From Gnetum montanum (taxonomy: Eukaryota > Streptophyta > Gnetopsida > Gnetales > Gnetaceae): a DNA stretch of 64,000 nt. Positions 36,890 to 47,518 of the stretch are shown here, one piece after another (the first letter of the stretch is position 1; each line of letters begins with the position of its first letter). Both the position numbers and the translations under genes were made by a program. The notes below the pieces were generated by a model that was not told the origin of the DNA, searched no databases, and was given only the letters and a program-made list of their open reading frames with translations. The stretch is taken from positions 503,454-567,453 of the forward strand of contig MNCI01020127.1 of assembly GCA_015680685.1 (NCBI GenBank), read 5' to 3'.

Positions 36890-37076
36890 TTTATCGTCAC
36901 ACCGGGACGCATGGTAGTTTAAGGCCTTACCGAGCCATGGGTGGCAATTTAAGGCCATACCAGGCCGGATGTGGCAGTTTAAGGCCTTACCGGGCCAAAT
37001 GCGATCCGCGAGTGGCAGTTTAAGGCCTTACCGAGCATCCATGGCAGTTTAAGGCCATACCAGGCCGGATAATGTC
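36890..37076. repeat. Dyad repeat cluster between pol and accessory gene (D)
   Basis: Five to six units of (G)CAGTTTAA followed by GGCC, TTACCG or ATACCA, GGCC, plus one GTC-ACACCG-GGAC at the left. Some second arms read AGCC. The cluster lies between the start of pol and the TATA box of the accessory gene. Confidence 0.85.
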
Positions 37077-37273
37077 CACAGGAGAGTTTGCACTAGAATG
37101 TTCGATGTGCACATCTGAAGTTGGTTTACAGGGGAATTGGGATGTAGTAATATTTGTTTTGTTTTAAATATAGATATATATTTTTTATTTGTGAGCAAAT
37201 TTTAATTAAAATAATAAAAAGAAATAAAAAGAAGCAAAGTGAAAGGCGGCAACGGCGGAGGTGTGCGGAGCAC

Positions 37274-37282
37274 TATATAAAG
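37274..37282 (+). promoter_or_regulatory. TATA box of accessory gene, element D
   Basis: TATATAAAG, a strong plant TATA match, lies 294 bases before the ATG at 37578. The sequence between is an AGCGTAA-word array that would form the 5' leader of the transcript. Confidence 0.6.
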
Positions 37283-37324
37283 GGCAGGGGCATCATTTGT
37301 AAGCATTGTGAACTGGAAGCAAAC

Positions 37325-37560
37325 CAAGCGGGAGCGTAAAACTCAAGCGTAAGCATAAGCAATGAGCGTAGGCGTAAACCACTAAACCCTGAGCGTAAGC
37401 GTAAACGACCAAACCCTAGCGTAAACCTCCCCAGCGTAAGCGTAAACTTTCAACTCCAGCCTAGAAGTTCAGCGTGACCATAGAGACTCAAATCCTGGCA
37501 TAGAGGCTCAGCGTAGGCGTGAGTGGTTTCGATCCTCAGCGTAAACCTGTCGATCCCAGC
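37325..37560. repeat. AGCGTAAGCGTAAAC word array upstream of D accessory gene
   Basis: Irregular direct repeats of AGCGTAA/GGCGTAA and TAAACC between the TATA box and the start codon. Related words (AGCGTA, GTATACGC) recur in intron 1 of the same gene (37770-38390), in the LTR and in the gag leader (46900-47480). Confidence 0.75.
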
Positions 37561-37575
37561 ATAGAGGACGTTGAA

Positions 37576-40500
37576 ATGGGCAAGGGCAAGGAGGTGGAAG
37601 GCCAGGGGAGGAAGGGGCCTGATCTGACTTTTGCGGAGGAGAGCAAGGCCATGCTGCAGTGTTTGCCCAGGCCAAGGGTTCCATCATGGCTCAGATCGTC
37701 ACACAGGTAAGCTCTAATCCTTCCTCTGTTAGTTATTTTCATCTATACATATTATTTTGGCTTAGACGGTTTCCGTAGCGTAGAGGGTTTCAGCGAATAC
37801 GCCCAGCGTAAAGGGCCTATACGCTGAGCATAGAAGGTTTCCTTGGAATACAGCGTAGACATTCCGAACAGTGTGTAGCGTATAGGACTTTGACAATATG
37901 CAGCGTAGACGATTTTGTCATTGTGTAGTGTAGACGATTTTCACAGCGTATACGCTGACTGTTATCATGGCATATATGCTAATTGTTTACATAGTATTCA
38001 AGGTAAACTATTTACACAGTGTTCAACGTAAACTGTTTACACAGCGTATACATTGAAGGGTTTTATGGAGTATATGCTGAGAATTTTCATAACGTATACG
38101 CGACGCATGAACAGTTTGTTCTTTTTCAGGCGGCATATAGCGTAGACCTGTTTTCATGGCGAGAACTGTTTTCACAGCATAAACTAGTTTTATAGCGTAT
38201 ATGCCAACTGTGAATAAGTGCGAACACTTTGTTGGTAGCATATACACCGAGTTAAACAGATTCTGACAGTGTATATGCCGAGTTAAGTAGTGTATACGCT
38301 GAGCGTAAATAATTTTAACAATGTATACACCCAGCGTAAACAATTTTGACAGCGTATATGCTCAGCGTATATGCCAAATGTAAACAGTTAGTAATTTTTC
38401 TAAGTGTTGGCCTACAATATGAAATTTTTTTTTTTATCTCATTTTCATGCATGACTAATTTATCGTGGCATTTTGGTTGATTGCAGGGACACTGAACCTT
38501 TTCTCCTGGTAGTTGAGCTAGTGGGGGTACTAACATGGTTTGGCCCCAGTGAGGCCGATGAGCCTACCCCTGATTTGACTGTTGACAATAATGGGGTATG
38601 GTTCATGGAAGGGGCGTGTGAATTCCTCGCCTTTATCTTGGACAGATTCAAGGTGGTGGTCTGGTCACACCTGAAAGAACAAGTGGTCCGGAGCGTGCTT
38701 GACGCAATGTTGCCAGGAGCTTTGAAGGGCATCACGATCTTCATGGAAGACATTGACAAGGGGTCGCTTGTGATCGAGGGCGGTCCCTCTTGTGGGCCAA
38801 AATCTACTCGCCCGTTAACGCGCGTGTGGGACCTATTGCCACGAGGACGCGATTATCTGAACAACACCTTATTTCTGGCTGCATGCGCGCACACGTTGTT
38901 TTAGAACCCTCCTAGCACAGTATACCGGGTAGAGAGGTAATATCATTTGACTTGTCGTTTTTGGTTTTATGGTTCGGCATTTGCTTCTGTTTTGACAACT
39001 ATTCTTTTGCAGGCCCCAAGTTACCCAAGATGGCACATGCATTGATGATGATGGGCTTACCCTAGCTCATACTGCTCTAGAAACCTTTATGGCAAGTCCC
39101 ACCCTTCGTGGAGCTATGTTAGCTCAAACCAAAGGTGATATTGTCCATTTTCACAGATGATTTTCTAGAGCGTTCGCTCAATGCACAGCTCGTGGATGGT
39201 TGCATGGAGATTTGTCGCCTAAGGGACCAATTTTTCCTCATGACTCTGACTTGGGTAGCACCTTTAAGTCCACCACTAAAGATAAGAGATAATATTCTCT
39301 AGATGTATTAACGTGTTTGTTCGACTGCCAGGGGTTATACTGATGTGATGATTTCGAATTGTATCTATAATTGATGTCCCTCCTAGCGAAGACCCTATCA
39401 CAACCGGACGAATTGAGAGCACTCTCTCTATGAAGTTCGGGGAGATCAGTAAGGCTCAGAAATGGTTACGCACTCATGCCCCACCATCCATCATCCATTG
39501 TTTAAATGACACCAGCCTTATGGAGCTCTTTACAACTCCTAGCCCTGATGTGTCTATAGCCGAAATGATCGGAATTGTCGATTCATTCGACAAATCCGTC
39601 TTGTACTATAGCACCCGGATTAAGGGTGTTAAGATAGTTTTCCATCTGTCACCTGAATTCTTTTCGAACCTGTTTGGTGTACTGGTGGATGGCATGGACG
39701 TAGTTTTGGACAGGGCTCATAAAGAGCTTCATATGGTACGTGAGCTGGTTGGGTGTTACCAAGGGTGCTAAGGGATTCCCTATGCAGGGGAAGTCAAAGG
39801 TTGAGGAAGTGAATGAATTATATCCCCTGTTTAGGGCACGGGTATTCCCTAAATCCCTTTCCTAGGTGCAGAGTCTTGGTGTTGAAGCTATGCGTATTAT
39901 GCGAACCATCCTAGAAACCGGAATGCATTATAACTGGGCCCAATTTTTGTTGTCGGGCCTGCATAAGGAGATAGTGCGATTGCGCTCAAATGTCAAGGCG
40001 TAGTCCCACTTTACCTTTGCCTTCTTTGCCAGTTATCTTCGTCGCTTAGCCGAATTTCTAGTGGTTCACGTGGACAATAAGTACGTTCTACGGGACTAAG
40101 GTCAATTATCCCGCCCGTGGATCAACCATTTGTTTGAAACAGCCGAGTCCCAGGATGCGCCTAAGGGAATTGATGAATCCGTATCTATCACGACGGGGGG
40201 ATCATCTGGTACCTCAATCCACACACGTGATAGTGTGGGCTTGGAACCAGACGACGTGCCTTATACTGCGAAAAGAGCATAACGAGTCATCAAAGAGATC
40301 ATTGGCAAGGCCAAGTCGAAGCTGACAAAGCATGAATGTTCAACCAAGGAGGCCTCAAATGTGGACGAGCCACGGGTTAAGCGTATACAGTTCAAGATGC
40401 CTGCCCGAGGTAAGTAAACTTAGTGCACTTACATTTTCATCTTATTCATAATTTTTATTTTGACCACTTACGTGCCACTAATGCCTTCAGACCTGACTCA

Positions 40501-42094
40501 AGAAGTGAGGAGGTAGGAATTAGAGAATATTATTGAAGAGGAGGAAACTACAACGGAGTTAGTAACCGATGAGGAAGAGGCCGGCAAGGATCAGGTGGAA
40601 AAAATGGAGGAGCTATGGGAAGACACCACGGAGACTGAACTGGTGGATGACCAGAGTGGTGTCAATGAAATGTTCAATAGCTTCCTTAAGGGAAGGTTGG
40701 ACCTTGGTGACCCTCCAAACCCAGAAGGGAACAGGGAACATGGTATGTTTTCTTTTATTTTATTATGTTACTTTGTAAGTTGTTGTTTTATGATATCTTT
40801 CTTTTATTTTTTTATCGCTTCTAGATGAAGGTAGTGAAACTAGAATGATGCGGCTGGACGTGCCGATGAAAACGGTTCCCCCTGAAAGGACTACAGAGGT
40901 TAGTCCATCTCGGACTCGTGGACCATTTACTTGGACCGAAATCCCAAGTAAAATGGATTTTGTGGCTAGTATCGCTGAGGAGGTTGTTGAACGTATTCAA
41001 GAAGCCCACCCTGAGATAGGTATAAATGTTCAGGAGTTTTTTTTTAGAGCTTTAGAGTTTCACACCCCGTTTTTGTCATTTTACCATTTTTTCTTTTCGT
41101 GTGCATAGGTGCCAAACTAAGGTGGGATCCCTCTGAGATAGTTAGCATAGAGAGTTTGCCCACACTATCCCTAGCAGTCAAGTAGGTGCCAAGGCCAGTT
41201 TATCAGGAGGTGGCGAAGGGTCTTGTACACAATGCCAAATTGCTTTGGACTTGTAGGCGTTCCATCAAGCAATTGTGGTTGCAAGTTCAAGCAAAGGAGA
41301 AGGAAGTTTCCAAGTTGTCAGTCGAGCATGACAATCTCAAGGCTCAGTATGAGTTTGCCTCTACTAAACTAAGTGGTGATCGCTCTTGGCAGACTTCCGA
41401 GGTCATGTATAGTAGATACTGAAACCTACTCAATCACCATGCATCACTGACACGGAGACTAGCAGAGCGTAAGGCCCAAGTAGATCTATTGAACCTCAAG
41501 TGCCAGGATTGGAAGGCTTTTGCTTCCAAAGTACGCAAATGGGGTCAAGATGAAAAGAACCACAAGCATCATTATAAGAAATCGTTGAAAGAAGTATCCA
41601 TTGAAAAGCGTCAACTTGAAATGTTTGTGGAGGATCTAGGTCTACGCTCTTCTTTTGATACCTTTGCTCAAAACACAACTGTTGAGATGGAATCACCTAC
41701 AAGGGTGATTACAAACACTTCTGGGGAGGTGTTGGTGGGTGAATTCCCTTTAAAACGTCCTACTTGGTTAGCTGTTGACAAGGAGAATGCCTTGGCAGAT
41801 GTCGACCTAGGGCTTGATGGGACCGATTGGACCAGTGTCTCAGAAGAGGAAATCCTTCGCAGACTGGAATTCGGCTTAGGGGGATCCCCTACGGTAAGCA
41901 TTTTGTTAGTATGAAATTCGTTCGCTACATAATGTTTGAAAGTTTTGTCTTTCTTTTGTTCTTACATTGATTGTCTCTTTTTGCATTTTCAGGATCAAGG
42001 CAGTGACGATGTCCACGAAGCTGGCCCCAGTGGAACAGGGGTCCATGATGCCAGCGGGTCCAAAGGGGATGATCCTCCTGTCCCTGATGTTTAG
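37576..42094 (+). pseudogene. Antisense accessory gene, copy D: eight exons, FCP1-like domain
   Basis: Exons: 37576-37706, 38487-38936 (450 bp), 39013-39287 (275), 39371-40409, 40491-40742, 40825-41019, 41109-41893, 41993-42094. About 1,075 residues. Residues 44-285 (exons 2-3) look like an FCP1/NIF HAD domain: FLLVVELVGVLTW as motif I, FKVVVWSHLKEQV as motif II, RVWDLLPRG, then NTLFLAACAH followed by NPPSTVYR in place of the usual acidic DDSP-NPP order. Residues 285-631 (exon 4): helical domain with LMELF, LSPEFFSNLFGV, MHYNWAQFLL and PWINHLFETAESQDAP. Exons 5-6: acidic linker. Exon 7: probable coiled coil (41190-41640) and conserved EEEILRRLEFGLG. Exon 8: short acidic Gly/Asp/Pro tail. Damage: about seven in-frame stops, donor of exon 3 changed to GA (39288-39289), acceptor of exon 4 to AA (39369-39370). 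Confidence 0.78.
37770..38395. repeat. GTATACGC/AGCGTA word array in intron 1 of D accessory gene
   Basis: Intron 1 (37707-38486) is filled with AGCGTATA, GTATACGC and CAGCGTAAAC words and their decayed forms, often followed by TTTTNACA. It resembles the LTR array but is less regular. Introns 1 of copies A and C are not built this way. Confidence 0.75.
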
Positions 42095-42274
42095 CTTTTG
42101 TTGTGAAATTATTCTGACTCAAATTTATACGGGAATTGTAAATTGAGATGAATGAAACTAATTAACTCTTGTACTTGTACATCATTTCATGTATAAAAAT
42201 TTTTTTGTTGATTTTGAGTTTAATTGCAAACACGACATGGCAATGTAAAATGTTTTGGTTTGTTTTTGTGGTTT

Positions 42275-42430
42275 AAGTGTAATGCGTGGATGTAATTATA
42301 AGTCGGAGTATAGTGATAAACGAAAGATAATCGCAAAAATTATTATTGACAACATGGCAATGCAAGCGTAAATNTGAAAGATAATCGCAAAAATTATTAT
42401 TGACAACATGGCAATGCAAGCGTAAATTCG
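42275..42430. other. Assembly join with duplicated flank
   Basis: A single N at 42374 separates two copies of a 52-base segment (GAAAGATAATCGC to AAGCGTAAAT). Same pattern as at 24577; probably an unmerged contig overlap. Confidence 0.8.
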
Positions 42431-42477
42431 AATAGTGAGCCAAAATTGGAGAGGAAAACAAAGTATAAGTGGATGAT

Positions 42478-42720
42478 CTAGTTTAAGGCCATTTCGGGCC
42501 AGATTCGCACTAGTTTAAGGCCATTTTGGGCCATATGTGTAGTTTAAGGCTATTTCGGGCCCCAGCGTAAGCAAGGGATGCTTCGAATGACACGGGTGGA
42601 TTTCTCGGTTGACCAACCATTTCTGATTGTGGCTAGTTTTATGTCATTGCAGACATGATAGTTTAACGTCATCTGGGACTAGTTGTAGTTTAACGTCATT
42701 TTAGACCATTTCTTGTTTTA
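42478..42720. repeat. Dyad repeat cluster between accessory gene and protease (D)
   Basis: Three units with GGCC arms (one first arm GGCT) near 42480-42565, then ATGTC-ATTGCA-GACAT at 42641-42656, GTC-ATCTGG-GAC and GTC-ATTTTA-GAC. One cluster therefore holds both GGCC-type and GTC-type arms behind the same AGTTTA lead. Confidence 0.87.
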
Positions 42721-45700
42721 TTGGTTAAGTAATTTTTTGATTTTTTTCATTTTGACGTTAGGCGATGTGTTAGCAGGTATGATTCTATATTTAGCATCCC
42801 CTTCACTGATCACGTTGAATGGTAATTCAGCCCAAGGGACGTCTGATGGAATTGTTTCCGCGTTAGTGTTTTTTTGCGCTTCTGCATGTATCACGGTTTC
42901 TATGTCAGTTGTGGTTTCTAAGTGAGGTTGCATATGTACAATGTCAGGCTCGGGTATTTCTGTTTTGGGTGGGTTTTCTTTTGTGTTTAAAGGATTACCG
43001 CCTACCAGTTGTTGTTCATTTACGTCATGCTGTTTAGGCTCTTCAAGCTTAACCTCTGAGCCTTGGTCTGTGTCTATGTATGATGAGATGATGGGTGTAG
43101 CAGCCTCCCCGTGTATGATGATTTCACCACCTTCATAAGGCAGATGAATCTCTTGGTGTATAGGGGATGAGACTGCTTTTAGTTGGGCTAACTAGGGCCT
43201 TCCTAATATTAGGTTGAATCCTAGCATCTCATCGATTACTACGAAGTCGGTGGATGTGGGGAATTAGTCCCTTGCTATGAAGTCTAAGGTCACGGTGCCT
43301 TTAACTATCACGTGTGACCCACTGAATGATTTCAAGCATGTGGTGGCAGTTGGTCTGATTAGCTCTGTGAGCCCGAGTTGTTCAATGATGGGATATGGGA
43401 CTACGTTTGTGGTAGCTCCGTCATCTACATGGACCCTATGTATCTTGAATTGGTTTACCTATATTGTTATGAACATAGGGGTTGTTGTTACCCCTCCCAT
43501 TTTCTCATCCAACTTGATGTTATCGTTGTGAAAACTTAATGGCTTGGAAGTTGATCCCTGTAGGGAGTACATTACCGCATGAATTGAAGGTTCATTTGGA
43601 GACAAGTCCTTGCTTACTGGGATAGATGTTAACATGCGCACCAAAGCTTCGCGATGGGTTTGTGATGCTAACACTAGGTCGTATAAGCTCAATGAAGTGT
43701 TCTTTTGTTTAAGCGCTTGTGTGACCTATGTTAGAGCTGTCGCTAGATCTCTACTGTTGGGCACATGTTTATCGGCAGTGACTTGGTCCATTGGGCCCAA
43801 CAATTTTATTTCGTGCATCGTTGGTTTGTCAGTTTTGGTTGAAGTCGTTGATCCAGGCGTATCATGTTTTCTAGATGATTCACCCTCATGGCCTGTGTTT
43901 GGTTGATCGTTAGGTGGTGTCATGGGTACTGTGCTTAGCGGTGTAGGTTTAGGAGGTCCTAAGGCTAGCTGTTGACGCTCCTTCTCCAAGCGTTAGCGTG
44001 TAAGCCTATCCGCTAAGCGTTCTCGTGTATGGCGTGGGGGCACAGTTGGTTTTGAGGCCTCAGGTTGCTTTGGGACTTGTACCATGTATGGAGTCGGGCG
44101 GGGTTGTGGTTGGACAGTCACATGTCGTTGAGTGCCAGACTGGCTAGCCACCTTGATGACATAGGAGCTTGGTTTATTTTGTATCTGGGAATTAGAGGAT
44201 TGGTGATCACTAGGACGTTCGGGTGTCCTAACGACATATGGAGTTGGCCTAGTTGGAGGTTGTACCTCCGCTGTTGCGACGGGAGGTACGCGCACCACGT
44301 ATGATTTTTCGCGAGTTGGGGTGTTAGGAGTTGCCACGGAGGGGGGTACTCGAACGACATAAGGCTTCTGAGGGGAGTAGGATGATTGAGGCATGGATGT
44401 TTGTACAGTGGGAGGAATACGCACTACAAATGGTTTGTTAGGCGTTTGTTGATCATGGTCAGAGTAGATGGTGTTAATGCTAGGTGTGTCAGCTTCGTTA
44501 TCAAGGTAGATCGTGTTAATGACGTACGGTGCCTCTTTGGTATTTAGAGGGTCTTTGTACACATCCATGGCTTGGTTTTGCAGTTGGACCAGGTTGGCTT
44601 CGTCTAAAGTGATCTGACCTCCATCAATCATTCATTGGATGTCTTTTTTCAGGGTGAAACAATAATTCATGCCATGCCCATTACGTTGGTGATAGTCACA
44701 GAAGTGATCCATTCTAAAACCTTTTGGTACTGGGGGTTCATCCGCCATTGCTAAGCTTGGGTTCTAAACCAGTTGACAGAACCAATCATGTCTCTGGAGA
44801 GCAGCAGGGGATAACTATTTTTGTTTCATTAACCCAGCCTTCAGTAGTTGGTCAAACAACGGCGATGGTTTCATGGGTAGTGGTGTGTATTGGGAGGGTT
44901 CTTTTCTTTCGAAGTTTCTTGTATGATTCAGTGTTGGGTTTTGCAATGAGGATGATTCTAGTGTGGTCGCAGGAGTGGGTTTAGTGTAATTAATAGGGGC
45001 AACAGCCGATTTGCTTTGTTGTCCCATGTTTGCTTGCTGTGTTTCTGCCAACGCTGCTATAGTTGTTTTAGCCTTTTCTTTATCTTTTTTACTATGTTGA
45101 TTCTTAAAGGCTAAATACACAGGATTGTGGCTATTTTGGGCCGCCTCCTCTATGTTTTTAATCTGTACAAAGGCTTGATTGAGGTTACGCGCATTGAGAT
45201 AATATAACTTGGATTTGAAAAATTCTTTGACAAACCCTTTTAGAATGGTGAGCAGATATGTCTGTGGGATCGGCTCGTGGAGCTCATTGAGAGCAGCACT
45301 CCACCTTTGCATGAATTTTTGTACGGGTTCTAGAGGTGCTTGTTTGGCCTGTATAAGACTGTCAAGTCTTACTTCAGGTTTCAAGTTATACTTGAACCTG
45401 GTAACAAATTGATGTAACAATTCCTCTAGAGAAAATATCGAGTTTCTTAACAAGGCCTGATACCAATCAAGTGCTCTCCCTGTGAGGGACATAGAGAACA
45501 CTCGCAAAATGGCGTGTGGCCATGCCTGAAGTAATGCGCATTCTAGTCTAAATGTTATAAGGTGAGCATTGGGGTCCGTCTCTCTGTTATATTTAGTTAG
45601 CGTAGGCAATGATACACCCTTGGGTAAGGTTAGGGGCGGAACGGAAGAGCTGATGGGGTCATCGTGGTAAAAGTCCACTACCTTCAACTCTCTGTCAGCG

Positions 45701-46671
45701 GCTGTCTTGAGGAGTTTAACCTCATCATCTAGTTCCTACATTAGTTTCTTAGCATCAGCCCAGTCTTGAGCACTAGGTGAGATGGCAGGTTGGGGATGTG
45801 GTACGGTGTGTAGATTGGATTGTTGAATAGTAGGTTGGAAGGCTGAAAGCTATGTAGTTGGAGGTTGTACTTGTGGAATATTTATAGCAGGTGGTATCAG
45901 AGGCGACACATTGTGGGCAAGGGGTTGTTGTTGTTGTGGTTGTGCTTGGATAATATTAGCTTGTAAGATTGTGTGAGGTGGTATGTTATAATGAGGGGGT
46001 TGATGTGATTGGGCCCGAATCGCTGTCCATTGCCTGGTCATGTTTTGTGTTGGAATCCCCTAAACTTGTTGGGTTACTGCTGTGAAGGATGTTCCTTAGG
46101 TTGGGATGCATAGTATGTAATGAGCAGATGTAGAGGTCGGTATTACGTGTGGCATTTCAATCACACAGGGTGGGAAGGTCACTCCTACATTGTTTTGAGG
46201 GGGTTGCATTTGTAAGAATAGGGGTGCCGTGGTTGTGGGAGGAATTGCAAGGGGAAGCATGTTGTCTTGAACATCAGTTGGTGGAGGAATGGGGATGAGA
46301 ACGGCTGCGTCTTATTGAGGTGCATGCGCTTGCATGATGTTCAATGGCTGGAGGGATGTGGTTTCGCCCGTGAATGGATGAAACAATGGGTTTATATAAG
46401 TTTGTGGGCTAAGGGTGTGGTATGAGTCTTCATGCTCAGATTGGGCAGCGAACTCATCTTCCTCTTCTGGTTGAGGATTTACTACAGGCTGATCTAGCGA
46501 CTGGCTCCTTTGTAGAAGGAGATGTGTGATGAGCTCAGAGTAAGGCTCTAGAAGAGGGATGATGTCGTACAGGGAAAGGATGAACTCTTGTCCTCCCCTA
46601 TGAAAAATTTCGTATTGCCTCTTTACTTCCATTTCGGCTCGGTCCATGGCTAGGCTGGCTTGTATTTTCAT
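42718..46671 (-). pseudogene. gag-pro: Element D gag-protease
   Basis: N-terminal block 46671-46312 (MKIQASLAMDRAE, GGQEFILSLYD). Pro/Gln/His-rich linker to about 45700. Gag core 45687-44815, open for 290 codons: TKYNRETDPNAHLITF, MSLTGRALDWYQALL, ELLHQFVTRFKYN, ILKGFVKEFFKSKLYYL. Zinc-knuckle-like FCDYHQRNGHGMNYC at about 44650-44695 with all ligands. A second Pro-rich linker (44631-43993) has repeated PYVVRVPP segments. Protease 43450-43140 with RVHVDDGATTNVVPYP and FNLILGRP. The frame ends KKIKKLLNQ and stop at 42718. Few stops remain, so it is the most nearly intact gag in the window. It runs convergently with the accessory gene, whose stop is 620 bp away. Confidence 0.9.
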
Positions 46672-47500
46672 GCATATGAAGTTGTACTGGTCTTCAGTTA
46701 TGATGTTAGACGATGGGTTCCTCCCCTACAATCTAAGAGACTGACGAGGCCCGACCATGGGTTGTACCATGGGCTGTTGAACAGTCGTGGTGCCTACAAG
46801 GTCTATGACCTGGGTGGTTGTAGCGGTGATGTTTACGGTGTTCATGATCAACAGTTGAGAATATGACACAGCGAAGGGATATGAAACTTGTATACCTGGT
46901 GTGGTGTAAAGCTACATTGGTGGCGTACAGCGTATAAACTGGGTCTCAGTGTATAGGCTTCAACGGCCAGCGTATAGGTATACAGCGTATAGCGGCAGCA
47001 TAGAGAATCTACGGTGTAAAGCGTATAGCATATACGCTAAACAGCATAGACAGCGTTAGTGTACAGCATAAATAGGGTTTACAACGTACAGAACGTAGCG
47101 TATACGGACAGTAGCGTAAACGAGTTTACGGCATAGGGTGTTCAGCATAAACTTAGCGATAGCATAGACAGCCTAGACAGAGTCTTGTGTGTAGCGTAGG
47201 CAAAGTCTACAACGTAAAGTGTGCAGCGTATATGTTAGCAGTGTAAACAAAGTTGCGTGTGTGCAGCATAGACAAAGTCTGCAGCGTAAAATGTGCAACA
47301 TCAGCGTATAGCGTAGACAGGATCTACAGCGTATATTTAGTAGCGTAGAGGCTAGGAGTTTGCAGACAGTAAGTTTTAAACTGAGCAGCATAGACGCTTA
47401 ACAGGGTAGACGCTAGGAAGTTTGCAGACAGGGTCGGCGTATAATCAACAACATAGATGCTGAAAGTTCTAAAGCATAGTAAGTTTAGGGTTCAGGCCCT
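46672..47500 (-). other. Untranslated leader of element D with AGCGTATA words
   Basis: No protein motif seen. From 46925 to 47475 it is dense in CAGCGTATA, GCGTAGACA and GTATACGC words, related to the LTR array but mostly as direct repeats. Confidence 0.7.
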
Positions 47501-47514
47501 CCTTCTAGGGCCAA
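47495..47514 (-). other. Putative primer binding site, element D
   Basis: Minus strand TTGGCCCTAGAAGGAGGG, four bases inside the 5' LTR end, with the TGG start expected of a tRNA-complementary site. It aligns with the site of element B (TGGCGCTATAAGG). The tRNA is not identified. Confidence 0.5.
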
Positions 47515-47518
47515 TTTC

